Part shown: piece after piece, positions 38,359-46,678 of the stretch
Position numbering within the stretch: position 1 is the first letter of the stretch
How the letters are laid out: every line of letters begins with the position of its first letter
NCBI RefSeq assembly: GCF_007830635.1
Contig: NZ_VLLA01000007.1
Location: 1 to 64,000 of the forward strand
Direction: 5' to 3'
Origin: Bradyrhizobium huanghuaihaiense
GTDB taxonomy: Bacteria; Pseudomonadota; Alphaproteobacteria; Rhizobiales; Xanthobacteraceae
DNA length: 64,000 nucleotides
The notes under the pieces: generated by a model
Told to the model about the DNA's origin: nothing
Seen by the model: only the letters and a program-made list of their open reading frames with translations
Database searches by the model: none
Made by a program: the position numbers and the translations under genes

Positions 38359-39141
38359 ATGCAGCAGCAGAGTGCGGAGAGGATCGATCTTGCCGGCCTC
38401 GTTGCCGATCTCAACAGCCTGTTGCGGCTGAAGACGACGGTGATCGGCATGAAGCTGTTCGCTCAAGCAGCGGAGATGGAAGCGATCCCGAAGATCCGCC
38501 GGCCGAATGCGATCCACACCACCGACCAGATCGTCAGCATGGCCGCGCGTCTGGGCTGGACCGTCGGCATCACCGCCGACGACTTGGTAGGCAGCCAGTG
38601 CCGCGCGGTGATCGGGCTTAGCCCCCAGGACGACAAATGGCTCGCCGGCGAAAACTATGTCGGGGTCTGGCACGGCACGGCGGAGGACGCACGCAAGCGC
38701 CAGGAGGCGCTGGACGTGGTTCCGTTCGGGCACTATCAGGCGCTCGCGGTCAGCCCGCTCACGAGCGGCCGGCTCGATCCGCCCGACATCTGCCTGGTCT
38801 ACGCGACGCCGGGGCAAATGATCATCCTGATCAACGGGCTGCAATATACCGGCTACAGGAAATTCGAGTGGGGCGTGGTCGGCGAGACCGCCTGCGCGGA
38901 TTCCTGGGGCCGGGCGCTCAAGACCGGGGAGCCCAGCCTGTCCTTGCCATGCTATGCCGAACGGCGCTATGGCGGCGTGCCGGACGAGGAGATGCTGATG
39001 GCGCTCAAGCCAGCGCATCTCGCCAAGGCAATCGAGGGCATGAAGGCGCTGGCGAAGAACGGCCTGCGCTATCCGATCCCGCCCTATGGTATTCAAAGCG
39101 ACGTCCGTGCCGGCATGGGCGTGAGCTACGCGAAGAAGTAA
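38359..39141 (+). CDS. DUF169 family protein
   Basis: This 260-residue cytosolic protein is of the DUF169 family. Its motifs include LVADLNSLLRLKTTVIGMKLF, HTTDQIVSMAARLGWTVGITADDL, GSQCRAVIGLSPQ, DICLVYATPGQMIILINGLQY and GETACADSWGRALKTGEPSLSLPCYAERRYGGV. The conserved Cys residues (GSQC, TAC, LPC) could bind a metal or cofactor. ATG 38359 follows a gggagg ribosome site. It lies 9 bp before a saccharopine-dehydrogenase-like gene, so they likely act together. The reaction is unknown. Confidence 0.87.
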   Translation: MQQQSAERIDLAGLVADLNSLLRLKTTVIGMKLFAQAAEMEAIPKIRRPNAIHTTDQIVSMAARLGWTVGITADDLVGSQCRAVIGLSPQDDKWLAGENYVGVWHGTAEDARKRQEALDVVPFGHYQALAVSPLTSGRLDPPDICLVYATPGQMIILINGLQYTGYRKFEWGVVGETACADSWGRALKTGEPSLSLPCYAERRYGGVPDEEMLMALKPAHLAKAIEGMKALAKNGLRYPIPPYGIQSDVRAGMGVSYAKK

Positions 39142-39150
39142 AGGCCAGTC

Positions 39151-40329
39151 ATGAGCTCTGCGAAATTCGACATCGTCGTCTACGGCGCGACCGGTTTCAC
39201 CGGTCAGCTCGTCGCCGAATATCTGGCGGCGCATTACAAGGACGACAAGGCGCTCAAATGGGCGATGGCGGGCCGCAGCCTCGACAAGCTGAAAGCGGTG
39301 CGCGACGCCATCGGCGCGCCCGCCGACACGCCGCTGATCGTGGCCGATGCGTCGGACGCGGCCTCGCTGAAGGCGATGGTGGCGCAGACCAGGTCGGTGA
39401 TCACGACGGTCGGTCCGTATCAATTCTACGGCGAGGACCTGTTAGCTGCCTGCGTCGCGGCGGGCGCGGATTATTTCGATCTGTGCGGCGAGCCGGTGTG
39501 GATGCGGCAGATGATCGACAAATACGGTGCGGCGGCCAAGGCAAGCGGCGCGCGCATCGTGTTCTCCTGCGGTTATGATTCCGTGCCGTTCGAGCTCGGC
39601 ACGTTCTTCGTGCAGGAGGAAGCAAAGCGCCTGTTCGGCGCGCCGGCGGCCCGCGTGAAAGGCCGCGTGCGCGACATGCGCGGCACGCTGTCAGGCGGCA
39701 CCGCGGCGAGTGCGAAAGCGACCTTCGACGCCGTCGCCAAGGACCTCAGCCTCGTCGCCATCCTCAACGATTACTTCGCGCTGACGCCCGGCTTCACCGG
39801 CCCGAAGCAACCCAAGGGCAACAGGGCGGTCTTCGAGGAGGATCTGCAATCCTGGGCCGCGCCGTTCATGATGGCGCTGATCAACACGCGCAACGTCCAT
39901 CGCTCCAACATGCTGATGGGCTTTCCCTACGGCCAGGACTTCGTCTACGACGAGATGGTTTTGACCGGTCCGGGCGAGAAGGGCGAGGCCAACGCGAAGC
40001 GCGTGATGGCGGCCAACGCCGAGAAGACCGGGCCGAATGCGCCGAAGCCGGGCGAGGGGCCGTCGAAGGAGGAGCGCGAGAACGGTCTCTTCAATCTGCT
40101 CTATGTCGCGATCGCGCCCGACGGCCGCATGGTCCGCGCCGGCGTCACCGGCGATCGCGATCCCGGCTACGGCTCGACCTCGAAGATGATCTCCGAATGC
40201 GCGATCTGCCTGCTGCGTGATGCGAGCGATGTTCCCGCCGGCTTCTGGACGCCGGGCGCAGCGATGCAGCACAAGCTGATCAAGCGGCTGCAGGACAATG
40301 CGGGGCTGACGTTCAGGGTGGAAGGGTAG
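39151..40329 (+). CDS. Saccharopine dehydrogenase-like / trans-acting enoyl reductase family protein
   Basis: This 392-residue NADP-binding protein has an N-terminal Rossmann motif VVYGATGFTGQLVAEYL (about 8-24). An SDR-like segment follows (ADASDAASLKAMVAQTRSVITTVGPYQFYGEDLLAACVAAGADYFDLCGE, about 70-120), the hallmark of the saccharopine dehydrogenase NADP-binding domain. Mycobacterial relatives are trans-acting enoyl reductases. It is coupled to the DUF169 gene. A lipid or keto-acid substrate is possible but not shown. Confidence 0.87.
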   Translation: MSSAKFDIVVYGATGFTGQLVAEYLAAHYKDDKALKWAMAGRSLDKLKAVRDAIGAPADTPLIVADASDAASLKAMVAQTRSVITTVGPYQFYGEDLLAACVAAGADYFDLCGEPVWMRQMIDKYGAAAKASGARIVFSCGYDSVPFELGTFFVQEEAKRLFGAPAARVKGRVRDMRGTLSGGTAASAKATFDAVAKDLSLVAILNDYFALTPGFTGPKQPKGNRAVFEEDLQSWAAPFMMALINTRNVHRSNMLMGFPYGQDFVYDEMVLTGPGEKGEANAKRVMAANAEKTGPNAPKPGEGPSKEERENGLFNLLYVAIAPDGRMVRAGVTGDRDPGYGSTSKMISECAICLLRDASDVPAGFWTPGAAMQHKLIKRLQDNAGLTFRVEG

Positions 40330-40353
40330 CGGTCTTTCCGCTTGCGAGGCATC

Positions 40354-40429
40354 GTAGGGTGGGCAAAGGCGCAACGCGCCGTGCCCACCATCTCTCAGTG
40401 GTGGGCACGCAGCGCTTTGTCCACCCTAC
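40354..40429. repeat. Dispersed palindromic repeat, family A, copy 2
   Basis: This 76-bp element runs from gtagggtgggcaaaggcg to gctttgtccaccctac, with inner arms gtgcccacca/tggtgggcac. It sits between two convergent genes, 24 bp after the plus-strand stop. Confidence 0.9.
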
Positions 40430-40445
40430 GGCACCGCTCGTGCCG

Positions 40446-41642
40446 CTACGCCGCCCTTGCATCATACGCGTACATGAACTCCATGCTCCTCGAGCCCAGC
40501 GGCAGCAGCCATTTCAGCATCTGATTGCGCATCCACGCGCCGGTGGCGCTGAACTCGCGCTTGCTGTTGCCGTTGCGGCGGGCCATCGCGACGATCTTCT
40601 CGGTGCGCGGGCGGCGTTCGGCCTCGAAGGCCTGGAAGGTGGCGCCGAGCTCCTGGCCCTCCTGCATCAGGCGGGCGAGCCGCATCGCGTCCTCCAGCGC
40701 GAGCGAGGCGCCCTGGCCGGCGTGAGGGCTGGTCGCATGCGCGGCATCGCCGATCAGCAGCGAGCGCTTGCGCGACCAGGTCGGCAGGGTTGCGACGTCG
40801 AGCGTGTCGGTGACGACGATGTTCTCGGCCGCTTCGATGATATCAGGGATCGGATCGTGCCAGCCGCGGTGGAAGCCGCGCAGATGCTGCTTCAGCGTCG
40901 CGTGGTCGAGCGCGCGGAACATCGCCGCGTCCATGCCGTGCGCGGGCTGCGTGCTCCACCACATCACGCCGTCGTTCGGATCCGGGCTGCAATGGCCGTA
41001 GCCGAAGAAGCCGCTCTGGCCGAATGTCGTCTCGACATGCCGGCCGATCGGCCTGCCTTCAAGGACGGCATGCGGCACGAAGCCACCGAAGCCGATCAGG
41101 CCGGTGTCGAACGGCTGCGGCCCATCAGGCACGACCTGGCGGCGCACGACCGAGTGCACGCCGTCGGCGCCGATCAGGAAATCGCCTTCGGCGGTGGTCC
41201 CGTCGGCGAAATAGGCGATGATCGGCTGATCGCCGCGATCCTCGATCTTGATCAGGCGCTTCTCGAAATAGAGCGAGACGCAGGCGCACCAGGCCTTGTC
41301 GATGAGGATCTCGTTCAGCGTCGCGCGGGAGATGTTGACGGCCGGCTGGCCGAAGCGCCGCGCCATGTCGCGGTTGATCGAGCCGAGCTTCTCGCCGCCC
41401 TGCGAATAGAAGTCGAAGGCTTCCGCGACCGAGCCGCGGCTGATCAGCTCGTTTGCGAGCCCGATCTCGTCCATCACATGCATGCCGTTCGGCGCGATCT
41501 GGAGGCCGCCGCCGATGCCCTTCGAGTAGGGCCACGCCTCGTAGAGCGCGGACTCGATGCCGGCGCGGCGGAGCAGGATCGCGGCGACGGGCCCGGCGAT
41601 GCCGGCACCGATGATGAGGGCCTTGCGGGGACGATAGGACAT
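40446..41642 (-). CDS. FAD-dependent monooxygenase
   Basis: This 398-residue enzyme is of the p-hydroxybenzoate-hydroxylase/UbiH class. It begins with the GxGxxG dinucleotide motif (KALIIGAGIAGPVAAILLRRAG, about 7-28). The DG motif DFLIGADGVHSVVRRQV comes near residue 155, and the FAD-ribityl motif LLIGDAAHATSPHAGQGASLALEDAMRLARL near 285. It likely hydroxylates an aromatic compound. It is divergent from a MarR gene across a perfect palindrome, which suggests substrate-induced control. Confidence 0.9.
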   Translation of the reverse strand: MSYRPRKALIIGAGIAGPVAAILLRRAGIESALYEAWPYSKGIGGGLQIAPNGMHVMDEIGLANELISRGSVAEAFDFYSQGGEKLGSINRDMARRFGQPAVNISRATLNEILIDKAWCACVSLYFEKRLIKIEDRGDQPIIAYFADGTTAEGDFLIGADGVHSVVRRQVVPDGPQPFDTGLIGFGGFVPHAVLEGRPIGRHVETTFGQSGFFGYGHCSPDPNDGVMWWSTQPAHGMDAAMFRALDHATLKQHLRGFHRGWHDPIPDIIEAAENIVVTDTLDVATLPTWSRKRSLLIGDAAHATSPHAGQGASLALEDAMRLARLMQEGQELGATFQAFEAERRPRTEKIVAMARRNGNSKREFSATGAWMRNQMLKWLLPLGSRSMEFMYAYDARAA

Positions 41643-41695
41643 GGCTTGCTCCCGACGTTTCCGTGGTGCTAGGAGAAATTACGGTCGCTAAATCT

Positions 41696-41708
41696 CTTAG
41701 TGACTAAG
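41696..41708. promoter_or_regulatory. Palindromic operator between monooxygenase and marR genes
   Basis: CTTAGTGACTAAG is a perfect 6-1-6 palindrome in the 96-bp divergent gap, 53 bp before the monooxygenase ATG and 30 bp before the marR TTG. This is the expected site for the MarR protein encoded next to it. Confidence 0.6.
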
Positions 41709-41738
41709 ATATATGTCGAGTAAGATAAGAGGCCGACC

Positions 41739-42257
41739 TTGTCAAGGACGAAGGCGCGAACTGCGCTGTTGCAGGAGCTCGAGGCGGCGATGCGCAGGTC
41801 CTCCGCGCAGGGCGTGCTCTATGGCCAAACCGTTGCGAACGTTGCCGGAATTGCCAACTCCGACCTCGAATGCATGGACATCCTCTATCTCGAGGGCCGC
41901 GTCACCGCGGGCCGGCTCGCCGAGGTCACCGGCCTGACGACGGGCGCGATCACCGGCGTGATCGACCGGCTCGAGAAGGCTGGCCTCGTGCGCCGCGAGC
42001 GGGACGAGAAGGACCGCCGCAAGGTCTTCATCGCCGTCGTGCCGGAGGCAGCCATGAAGATCGGCCAGTTCTACGTGCCGATGCAGCAGGCGATGGAGAA
42101 GGTGTTCGGCGCCTATTCGGACGAGGAGCTGCGCCTGCTGCTGCGCTTCGCCAATGAGGGTTACAAGGGCGTGCTCGCGGCGACCGAAGCGCTGAAGAGT
42201 CTTCTCGACACGCCGCCGGAGAAGCGTCCCGATCTCAAGCTGAAGAAGCTTCGCTAG
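41739..42257 (+). CDS. MarR-family transcriptional regulator
   Basis: This 172-residue winged-helix protein has SDLECMDILYLEGRVTAGRLAEVTGLTTGAITGVIDRLEKAGLVRRERDEKDRRKVFIAVVPE (about 41-104), covering the recognition helix and the DxR wing. The start is TTG 41739 after an aagagg ribosome site, fitting low, autoregulated expression. It is divergent from the flavin monooxygenase, its likely target. Its last 23 bp overlap the end of the convergent EPS polymerase gene. Confidence 0.88.
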   Translation: MSRTKARTALLQELEAAMRRSSAQGVLYGQTVANVAGIANSDLECMDILYLEGRVTAGRLAEVTGLTTGAITGVIDRLEKAGLVRRERDEKDRRKVFIAVVPEAAMKIGQFYVPMQQAMEKVFGAYSDEELRLLLRFANEGYKGVLAATEALKSLLDTPPEKRPDLKLKKLR

Positions 42258-43482
42258 CCTTGTAGATTTGCGCGGCGGCGATCATGCCCCACATCGCGCC
42301 GAGCATCATCCAGAAGTGGCGCCAGTGGTCGGTGTCGATCACGAAGCTTTCGCCGACGGTGCCGACGAAGGCGGAGAAGATCGCGAGATAGGCGCGCTGC
42401 CAGGGCACGCGGACGAAGATGTGCCTGAAGCCCAAGATCACCGTTGTGAAGACCAGCGCGGGATAGCAGACGCCGGAGAGCCAGCCGCCGGACATGAAGG
42501 CGTTGAGGTAGGAGTTGTGGGTGTCCTCGGGGAAGTAGCGGTGGAATTGCAGCGGGCCGATGCCGAACGGCAGGTCGAGCGCCATCTCCGCACCCAGGAT
42601 GTGACGGCCGAACCGGCCGAAGCGGCCTTCGTCATAGCTCTGATCGAAGCTCGCGCGCTGCTTGAACATCTCGGCGGTGGAATCGAATGACAGCAGCACC
42701 GCGATCAGCGCGAGGCCCAACACCGCGGCGACGATCGCCATGATGACGATGCGCGAGCGCTGCGCGTTGGTGCGGCTGGTCAGCACCATCAGCGCCAGCA
42801 TGAAGGCGGAGGTCAGCACCAGCCCGCCCCAGGCGGCGCGCGAGAACGCGAGCAGGATCGCCAGCGACATGATGCCGAAGGCGATGACGTTGCGGAAGGC
42901 CTTAGCCAGCTTGTCGGAGACCACGCTCTGCAGCGCGAACAGCGCCGGCAGGATCAGGAAGGCGCCGAGCACGTTCGGGTCCTTGAACGTGCCGCGCGCG
43001 CGGCCGTAGAGCGTGAGGAGATCGTCGCCACCGGGAACGAGGTGAAAGTAGCCGGCGACCGCCAGGAGTGAGGCGATCATCGCGCCGACCACGAGGCCGC
43101 GGCGCAGCATGTCGAGCCGGGCGGCGGTGTCCTCGGACGTGACCATGGCGAAGAACACAACGGTCACCGCCATGTACCAGGACGTCGCGATCCAGCTCAC
43201 CACCTCGGGCTGCTCGAACAGCGGGATCGCGCTGATGGTATAGCCGACATTGAGCAGGACCAGCATCAGCACCAGCGGCATCAGCACGAGCCGCAGGCGC
43301 AGGCCGGTGGCGAAGAAGGTGACGGTGGCGAGCAGCGTCGCGATCTCGTAGGGGCTGGGCTCGATGAAGACGATGGCGCCGGAGGCGCCGACCAGCCACA
43401 CCAGCGCGCGCTGGAGCGCCAGCACGCCGGGCGCAGCCGGTGCGGCCAATTTCACTCCACCGGCTGTCGCCGCATATGCCAT
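42235..43482 (-). CDS. O-antigen ligase/polymerase family membrane protein (Wzy/WaaL-like)
   Basis: This 415-residue inner-membrane protein has about 11-12 hydrophobic segments and a large periplasmic loop in the second half. The loop shows GRFGRFGRHILGAEMALDLPFGIGPLQFHRYFPEDTHNSYLNAFMSGGWLSGVCY, the Wzy_C pattern with the catalytic-type His in DTHNSYL. It should polymerise or ligate undecaprenol-linked repeat units on the periplasmic side. ATG 43482 is preferred to GTG 43485. It lies in an EPS locus upstream of no other minus-strand gene except the sugar transferase. Confidence 0.85.
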   Translation of the reverse strand: MAYAATAGGVKLAAPAAPGVLALQRALVWLVGASGAIVFIEPSPYEIATLLATVTFFATGLRLRLVLMPLVLMLVLLNVGYTISAIPLFEQPEVVSWIATSWYMAVTVVFFAMVTSEDTAARLDMLRRGLVVGAMIASLLAVAGYFHLVPGGDDLLTLYGRARGTFKDPNVLGAFLILPALFALQSVVSDKLAKAFRNVIAFGIMSLAILLAFSRAAWGGLVLTSAFMLALMVLTSRTNAQRSRIVIMAIVAAVLGLALIAVLLSFDSTAEMFKQRASFDQSYDEGRFGRFGRHILGAEMALDLPFGIGPLQFHRYFPEDTHNSYLNAFMSGGWLSGVCYPALVFTTVILGFRHIFVRVPWQRAYLAIFSAFVGTVGESFVIDTDHWRHFWMMLGAMWGMIAAAQIYKASEASSA

Positions 43483-43532
43483 CACACGCTCATACGCTTA
43501 CGCAACTGCTACGCCACAACTTCCGCCGTCAT

Positions 43533-43570
43533 GCCCCGCCTAGTGCGCAATTGCGCACGGGGGGCGGGGC
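43533..43570. repeat. Large palindrome in the EPS locus
   Basis: Outer arms gccccgcc (43533-43540) and ggcggggc (43563-43570) enclose a perfect 16-bp palindrome gtgcgcaattgcgcac (43543-43558). A second hairpin, atcgcccgg/ccgggcgat, follows at 43622-43644. Both belong to the gtcatgcccc-type dispersed repeats and lie between two minus-strand genes. Confidence 0.7.
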
Positions 43571-43672
43571 CTCCAGTACTCCGAGCCGTTCGTGGCAGTT
43601 CCCACTGCCGGTGATTACTGGATCGCCCGGTCGGGCCGGGCGATGACAGTTGGGGCTCGGGCACGACAAAAC

Positions 43673-45223
43673 TCAATACGCGTTCTCGTTCTTGGTCAGC
43701 AGCGAGATCGGCGTCTTCAGGAGAATGACGAGGTCGAACAGCACCGACCAGTTCTCGATGTAATAGAGGTCGAACTCGACGCGCTTCTGGATCTTCTCTT
43801 CATTGTCGATCTCGCCGCGCCAGCCGTTGATCTGGGCCCAGCCGGAGATGCCGGGCTTGACGCGGTGGCGGGCGAAATAGCCGTCGACGGCTTCGTCGAA
43901 CAGGCGGCTCTGGAGCTTACCCTGCACCGCATGCGGGCGCGGGCCGACCAGAGAGAGATTGCCGGAGAACACCACGTTGAAGAGCTGCGGCAGCTCGTCC
44001 AGGCTGGTCTTGCGGATGAAGCGGCCGACGCGGGTGACGCGCGGATCGTTCTTGGTAACCACCTTCGACGCCGTCGGGTCGGCCTGGTGGTGGTACATCG
44101 AGCGGAACTTGTAGACGTCGATGCGCTCGTTGTTGAAGCCGAACCGCTTCTGGCGGAACAGCACCGGACCCGGGCTGTCGAGCTTCACGGCCAGCGCGAC
44201 CAGTCCCATGATCGGCAGCGCCGCGAGCAGTGCGATGCCGCCGACGACACGGTCGAACAGCCATTTCATCACCAGGTCCCAGTCGGTGATCGGCGCCTCG
44301 AACACGTCGAGCGTCGGCACCTCGCCGAGATAGGAATAGGAGCGGGGACGGAAACGCAGCTTGTTGGTGTGCGCGGAGAGGCGGATGTCGACCGGTAGCA
44401 CCCAGAGCTTCTTCAGCATCTCCAGGATGCGCGTCTCCGCGGAGATCGGCAGCGCGAACAGCACGAGATCCACGCGGGTGCGGCGGGCAAACTCGACGAT
44501 GTCGTCGACCTTGCCGAGCTTGCGCGCGCCGGCGCAGGTGTCGAGCGCGCGGCTGTCATTGCGGTCGTCGAACACGCCGAGCACGTGGATGTCGGAATCG
44601 TCCTGCGCCTTCAGCGCCTCGACGAGCTGCTCGCCGTTGCGATCGGAGCCGACGATGATGGTGCGGCGGTCGAGCCGGCCCTCGCGCGCCCAGGCGCGCA
44701 CCAGCGAGCGCAGCACCAGACGCTCCGCGATCAGCGCGGCGAGCCCGAGGAAGTAGAAGGCGGCGAGCCACAGCCGCGACATCTCGCTGCCGAACTTGGC
44801 AAAGAAGGAGACGCCGATGAACAGCAGGAAGACGAACGACCAGGACGAGATCATCCGCGTCATCTGCCGGAGCTGTCCGCGGAACAGCTGCACCTGGTAG
44901 ATGTCGGCAGCCTGGAAGCAGACCACGGCCGCGACCGCGACGGCCACGATCTCCGCAGGATAGACCCAGCTGAAGCCGCCGGCGAGCGGCATGACATAGC
45001 CGACATAGACCGCGATGCCGACGAGGCTCAGCAGCGCGAAGTCAATGAGGCGGACGAAGCCGGTGATCACGATCGGCGAATAGGCGCGGGCGACCTTCTG
45101 GTTGACGACCTCGAGCGCGGCGGGCGAGAGCCGGCGGCGGCGCTCCACAAAGGGCTGATCAGCGGGCCTCGCCGCGGCGCTGGCCGCGGCATCGAGCATC
45201 GAGCGTGCGTTGAGCGGTTCCAC
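43673..45223 (-). CDS. Undecaprenyl-phosphate glycosylphosphotransferase (initiating EPS sugar transferase)
   Basis: This enzyme loads the first sugar-1-phosphate on undecaprenyl phosphate. The 516-residue protein has four N-terminal membrane segments, then a CoA-binding-like domain ([35 protein letters not shown]). The C-terminal PglC/WbaP-type domain has [87 protein letters not shown] and [21 protein letters not shown]. It is like WcaJ/ExoY/PssY. GTG 45223 (VEPLNARSM) is a likely start; TTG 45244 is also possible. Confidence 0.92.
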   Translation of the reverse strand: MEPLNARSMLDAAASAAARPADQPFVERRRRLSPAALEVVNQKVARAYSPIVITGFVRLIDFALLSLVGIAVYVGYVMPLAGGFSWVYPAEIVAVAVAAVVCFQAADIYQVQLFRGQLRQMTRMISSWSFVFLLFIGVSFFAKFGSEMSRLWLAAFYFLGLAALIAERLVLRSLVRAWAREGRLDRRTIIVGSDRNGEQLVEALKAQDDSDIHVLGVFDDRNDSRALDTCAGARKLGKVDDIVEFARRTRVDLVLFALPISAETRILEMLKKLWVLPVDIRLSAHTNKLRFRPRSYSYLGEVPTLDVFEAPITDWDLVMKWLFDRVVGGIALLAALPIMGLVALAVKLDSPGPVLFRQKRFGFNNERIDVYKFRSMYHHQADPTASKVVTKNDPRVTRVGRFIRKTSLDELPQLFNVVFSGNLSLVGPRPHAVQGKLQSRLFDEAVDGYFARHRVKPGISGWAQINGWRGEIDNEEKIQKRVEFDLYYIENWSVLFDLVILLKTPISLLTKNENAY

Positions 45224-45342
45224 GGGCGTCCACGTCCATTCCAAGCACCCTTAGGTCGCGACTTTGCGGCCCCGGGCAAGCATCCCCTGGCACTCGATTA
45301 CCGAACAAATCGGAAGATTTTCTAAAGCGGCCTTAAGGATGG

Positions 45343-46476
45343 TTAATGATTGGCAAATGCGTCGCGGTAGCCCGCGAGCACGCCGTCGACCATGGCCTGC
45401 TGGGAGAAATGCGCGGAGATCCGCTCGCGCAAGGTCGTCGCGCGTTGCGCGGTCGCTTGCGGATCGTCCAGCGCCGCAGCGATCGCCTCGGCCATGGCCT
45501 CGGGATTGCTGGGCGCGAACAAAGCGGGGCTGTCGGTGCCGAAGATTTCGGGGATGCCGCCGATCTTCGAGGCGATCATGGGAATGCCGGCCGCTCCTGC
45601 CTCGATCACCACATAGGGCATGGAATCGCCGCGCGAGGGAACGACCAGCAGCCGGCCCTTGGAGAAGCCGTAGCGCGCCTTGACGTGGCCGATGAAGCGG
45701 ATGGTGCTCGCGAGGCCGAGCTTCTCGACCTGCGCCTTCAGCGCCGCCGTCTCCTCACCGTCGCCGCCGAGGGTGAGCGTGACGTTCTTGCCGCCTTCGC
45801 GCAGCCGTGCCACGGCATCAACCAGCAGGTCTGCGCCCTTGATGTGCCTGAACTCGCCGACATAGCAGAGATCGGTCGCATCCTCGGCGGTGATGACAGG
45901 TTCGAATTCCTCCGGCGTCACGCCATTGAAGACGCAATGCACCACGCCCTTGGGCGTTCCGACGATGCGCTGATAGGTGTCGCGGGCAAAGGCGCTCTCG
46001 AACAGGAACAGGTCGGTCGCGCCCATCAACGAGCGTTCGAGCCGCGCGTAGAACTCGCCCTTCAAGGTGTTGAGCGGATAGTGCAGCGAGCCGCCATGCG
46101 GGGTGTAGATGCGGATGGTGTCGTCGGTGCGCCGCCGCATGCGGATGAAGGCGCCGGCCTTGGCGCCGTGGCCGTGCATGACGTCGGGCTTGAGCTTCGC
46201 GATGAGGCGCCGCATCCGCATCCACACCATGAAATCATCGGGCGACGGCTCGCGGCGGATCGCCATGCGATACACGCCGAGCTTCAGCCGCGGCGCCAGT
46301 TCGGCGAGCGCCTTGTCGGCACGTTCGCCGCCGGTGAGGCTGTCGGCGAGGATACCGACATGATGGCCCCGGTCGACCTGGCCATTGGCGACGTCGAGGA
46401 TATGGCGAAAGATGCCGCCGACCGGAGCGCGCACGGCGTGCAGGATTCGAAGCGGCTGGTCGGGTGAGGGGGGCAT
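45343..46476 (-). CDS. Glycosyltransferase family 4
   Basis: This 377-residue GT-B enzyme has an N-terminal ILHAVRAPVGGIFRHILDVANGQVDRGHHVGILAD, the acceptor domain DVMHGHGAKAGAFIRMR and YTPHGGSLHYPL, and then the donor domain. The donor domain carries FNGVTPEEF, LCYVGEFRHIKGADLLVDAVARL, the E-x7-E region SRGDSMPYVVIEAGAAGIPMIASKIGGIPEIF and a C-terminal helix. It adds a sugar to the lipid-linked EPS repeat unit in the cytosol. ATG 46476 is chosen; the open frame to 46809 overlaps the divergent wzc-like gene. Confidence 0.92.
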   Translation of the reverse strand: MPPSPDQPLRILHAVRAPVGGIFRHILDVANGQVDRGHHVGILADSLTGGERADKALAELAPRLKLGVYRMAIRREPSPDDFMVWMRMRRLIAKLKPDVMHGHGAKAGAFIRMRRRTDDTIRIYTPHGGSLHYPLNTLKGEFYARLERSLMGATDLFLFESAFARDTYQRIVGTPKGVVHCVFNGVTPEEFEPVITAEDATDLCYVGEFRHIKGADLLVDAVARLREGGKNVTLTLGGDGEETAALKAQVEKLGLASTIRFIGHVKARYGFSKGRLLVVPSRGDSMPYVVIEAGAAGIPMIASKIGGIPEIFGTDSPALFAPSNPEAMAEAIAAALDDPQATAQRATTLRERISAHFSQQAMVDGVLAGYRDAFANH

Positions 46477-46678
46477 GATCAAAACCAGCGCTCGACGGCG
46501 AGTACCGAACAATTCCAGGAAATATCGAGACGGATTAAGAGCCTTCGTGGTTAACAAACGATGACGGATATTCGGGCACAAGGCGCGGGATGCTGCGATT
46601 AACCCAGCGGCAACCTTAATGGAGTGTAATCGCTGCGGTTGAGGTAGCTTGGTGGCGTTGCCCCTGCGGGAGTGTTCG

